A stretch of DNA of 64,000 nucleotides from assembly GCF_000524195.1 (NCBI RefSeq), contig NW_020170492.1, forward strand, positions 1-64,000, in the 5' to 3' direction. Below are positions 61,001-64,000 of this stretch, piece after piece (within the stretch, counting starts at the first letter, position 1; every line of letters starts with the position of its first letter). Origin of the DNA: Echinococcus granulosus. Taxonomy: Eukaryota > Platyhelminthes > Cestoda > Cyclophyllidea > Taeniidae. The position numbers and the translations under genes are program-made. A model generated the notes under the pieces. That model had not been told where the DNA came from and made no database searches. It saw nothing but the letters and a program-made list of their open reading frames with translations.

Positions 61001-63349
61001 ACGTTATCACCTAGTTATAGTGAAGGATGCCTTTTTTGTTTCACGCTACTCTACTTTTGAAGGTATTCATTATTCAGTCAAAGGTAAATTGTACATCTAA
61101 ATTTAAAAGCTGGCAAATTCTAACTCGAAAAGGTTTTCAGAGATCACGTAATAAATGCTAGCCTGGTATGAAATTTTCAAAAGTGCGCGTCTGCGAGAAC
61201 GCATTGAAATTTTCCAGTGTTAATGTTATAAACCAAATACGTCCTATTTACTTTCAATACTGATCGCCGATGGAGATGCTTGGTTGGTGAGAAGGTTTGA
61301 TTATTAGTCCCTTTTAATTATAATGGCGAGCTCATTGTGCTAACATGAAGTTTACCTTCTGATACAAATGTCGATGTCTGGTAGCCAAATTGGACCCGTT
61401 CAAATTTGTTGAGGCTCCGATTCGACGCAGTATCAGATTCGCTGTCAAAATTTTCGTGTTCTGTCACAAAATAGCAACGCACTTCTCCATCGTACGACGC
61501 AATTTGCGCATATGATTGTGCCTCCTCGTGGGACTTCCATTTCCTTCGGAGTAGGTGTTCGTACTTTGGGCAGTTTATTAGCCAAAAAAGCTTAATTCAC
61601 TGAGCCCTTTTCGGATTGTTCCGTGGCGTCTATTTATAGGCTCTGCCAAATGATCAATGCGAAAGTACACCAAGCAAAAAAACTTTTGTTTGCTTTCATC
61701 TTCATGAAAAATCTCAGGCTTTTGTCTTCCGTGTGATGGTTAAATTTTGGCAGTTATTATTACCACTTTATAATTCACATCTTTTTTTATTTAGGTCATT
61801 TAATCGTAACTTTCGTGCAGGGGACTACCTCATTATTTAATTTGAATCTCGGTCTCTGTATCACAAAATTTAAATTTTTATAATATTGACTGACTTTTTT
61901 ATCTGCTTCGATTATAGCCCATTTGAAGAAGGTTGCATTATGCGAAACTCGCATCTTGTTGAAGCACGAATCGGCTGCAATAGTAAAAAGGTTGTGGTGG
62001 TAACTTAACCGTCGCTGTGTCACTTGACTTCATCATTTCAGGCTACTGACGTTGAAATTTCACAAAGGCGTCCATCTCATGATTTAATTTAGATCGTGGG
62101 ATCTCCATCATAAGATTTTGTTTGTTGTAATTTTCGCCCTGGCGAAATTTAGTCAGTTACAAATTTCAATTCTCCTTGCTTAAATTACCTGATGAGGCTA
62201 TCTCCCAATCTATTTTTCGAATGCTGACTCAGTTCTCTAATGATTGGAAGCTGCCTTTTGTTTATTTCAATCAGTCGTTCTCAGCTTATCACATTGGTTT
62301 CGACTCTTAATATGTCATTCGCTTATTTCGTTTTCTCTCTTGCCGTTCCCCTAGATACTCGCTACGTGCCCATTCTCCGCGAATGTCCCAACCTGCAGCG
62401 GTTTCTTCTCTTTGTGGTCTCCACCGACGTAGCAACACTGTGTGCTGCTCAGACCAGCTCCCACCCCTTACGCCAGATCTTCGGCCTCAATCTCGAGGCC
62501 GCTGAAGGCGGGGTGCTGAAGAGCGGTCCAGTCGTTGTGCCCGAATCTTGGCGCTCTCTCTGTTCCTCACTCTACTTTATACCGGTTGGTGAAATACTCC
62601 ATTTCCTTTTAAGTACTATCGCGTGAGAGTTGACCTCTGGCTGCTTATGATGTACTTTTAGGTTAGTGTGAGGATGCATTTTCGTGCCATTTTATACCCC
62701 CTTTCTGGATCGTGATCATCCTCTAGCGTCCTTTCACTAAACGCTCTTTTTGATTTGAACTCGTTCAATAAGCGATAAACTGTTTTCGCTTAGTATGAAG
62801 GTTTTTACTATTAGTAATAGATGTATCTGGTCAAATAAGGGTATGTCTAACTAGTAAAACATTCAACTCAGAAAGGTTTTGGGTCGCTTTTATCGGTCCA
62901 AACCCATAGTTCGTTTGCATGAAATCCTTATATCAAAATTTGCCTTCTTTCACCACTGTGGTTTTACCAATGAATCTGGGCCTTTTGCAAATTCCATGTG
63001 AGTACCAATTTTATTTTTAACAGAATGCACCTGTTCAATATTCCAGCCACAGCGTAAAGTGAGTAATTACAAGTCGTCCTCTTCGCTATACCACTCTCAT
63101 CAGTCGGCGTCTCTGGCCTTCGTTACCCCTGGCGACGCGTTGGCACGCCTGCCAGCGTTTGACGAGGGCCAGACCGGCCCGCCGATGTCGGGCAGTCCCG
63201 TCGTAACAGGTATGGAGCCAGTGGTGGCGGAGGAGGCGGTATCGCTGGGTCCATCGGAATCTCAAAAGGCCTGTGCCCACCTCCTCCAACGCCTTGCAGT
63301 GGAAATCATCGAGGCTGTGCTTGCTTATGAGGCGGAAAATCACTCCTAG
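52031..63349 (+). CDS. ZYG11B: ZYG11B-like substrate receptor of CUL2 ubiquitin ligase
   Basis: Twelve exons: 52031-52917, 53685-53802, 54508-54648, 56452-56718, 56758-56868, 57755-58054, 58233-58295, 58364-58431, 58716-58848, 60458-60611, 62355-62584, 63047-63349. All GT-AG with agreeing phases, about 924 residues (human ZYG11B 744). The N-terminal third has leucine-rich repeats ([34 protein letters not shown]). The rest is armadillo-like, with family blocks [70 protein letters not shown] and [11 protein letters not shown]. These favour ZYG11 over its relative ZER1. The human protein reads N-terminal glycine degrons for CUL2-elongin ubiquitination. The extra length lies mainly in exons 11 and 12, with a loose Ser/Pro/Gly-rich insert before the final helix [17 protein letters not shown]. 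The exact N terminus is uncertain: an upstream exon could exist. Confidence 0.92.
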
Positions 63350-64000
63350 ATTCCAATCTTACTCTTTTCTTGCTGCCTCTGTGATAACTTTTTTCTCTCC
63401 TTCCCTTCTCCGCTCTCTACCTCCCATCCACCCATGTCATTTGGATCAGTCGAGATAGAGATTAATAACGATGCTCTACACTGATATTTTTGTTTTCTTG
63501 TGTGTTTCCTGATTTGGTCGTATTGATGATTATTGTTGGTCATTTAAGTGGGGGCTGCCTGACCAAATTGTCTTTAAATCATTTACTTCTCTCCGAGACA
63601 GCCCTGGTTAACATTACTCATACTTAGAGATTCTCCACCGCTGTAGTATGCTTGAAATTTCAAAAGGGTGCTTCATTCGCTCAGATGACTTCTTTCCAGT
63701 TCTTATTTCTATTCTCGGACGGGGAATACTCATCTTCACAAAGATATTGCGCTTACTGCTAGGAACGTCGATTGCGATGACCTTGCTGGATGAGCATACA
63801 CCATTTCTGGCTTTTCTTCGTACTCCTCCACCGTTTTCGCACACTGATTAGCGGCCAATATACACTTTTGTTCTACCAAGTGAACAAAAGGGGAAACATT
63901 TAGGTTATTGGAGTTGGCTTTGGTGCACTTTCCGAATCGTTAATGTTCTCTAAACTTGTGCACAAATATTGGTGTAGCTAATTTAGAGCCACGGTTCTGT
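63350..64000. other. ZYG11B 3' flank
   Basis: It begins with the pyrimidine-rich 3' UTR of ZYG11B. Overlapping open frames at 63614-63851 on both strands show no domain. No other gene is supported before the window ends. Confidence 0.4.

Noticed and set aside
1..64000. Bacterial-type features, CRISPR arrays, operators and riboswitches
   Set aside because: The window is eukaryotic, with spliced genes throughout. No regularly spaced repeat array or riboswitch-like structure was seen.

Overview
This is eukaryotic nuclear DNA: AT-rich, intron-rich, with long gene-poor stretches and one 100-base assembly gap. Seven protein-coding genes of ordinary metazoan families can be built exon by exon. Several introns are very short (35-80 bases). 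In six of the seven genes a 3' splice site lies 0-14 bases before the start codon, as expected where mRNAs receive a trans-spliced leader. Together with a small LTR-element family carrying almost no coding sequence, this suggests a parasitic flatworm, most likely a tapeworm. The species cannot be read from the window.

Layout. 1-3.4 kb: intergenic, with a solo LTR (2500-2701) and a second degenerate repeat (about 1411-1620). 3.4-4.0 kb: TCTP (+). 4.0-10.6 kb: intergenic, with a compositionally distinct block (about 4.0-5.6 kb) and a roughly 1.05 kb element with two LTRs (8818-9871). 10.7-16.6 kb: NOMO (+, 17 exons). 16.8 kb: gap, then an LTR fragment. 17-26.1 kb: gene-poor, with a truncated LTR and simple repeats. 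26.15-35.6 kb: prominin (-, about 18 exons). 36.3-37.4 kb: a second, more complete copy of the LTR element. 39.2-40.9 kb: syntaxin 5 (+). 41.5-43.2 kb: METTL1, the tRNA m7G46 methyltransferase (+). 43.6-44.0 kb: an eroded copy of the element's internal region. 45.7-49.3 kb: ariadne-1, an RBR E3 ubiquitin ligase (-). 51.0 kb: a solo LTR with a perfect 4-base target duplication. 52.0-63.3 kb: ZYG11B, a CUL2 substrate receptor (+, 12 exons).

The genes do not form one pathway. NOMO acts in ER membrane-protein biogenesis, syntaxin 5 in ER-Golgi fusion, and prominin on plasma-membrane protrusions. Ariadne-1 and ZYG11B both serve cullin-RING ubiquitination, METTL1 modifies tRNA, and TCTP is a growth and stress protein. 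The least ordinary content is the short LTR family (two two-LTR copies, two solo LTRs, three fragments), the start-proximal splice acceptors and a GC-AG intron in prominin. Exon joins were chosen by GT-AG (once GC-AG) sites, reading phase and remembered family alignment. No search was run.
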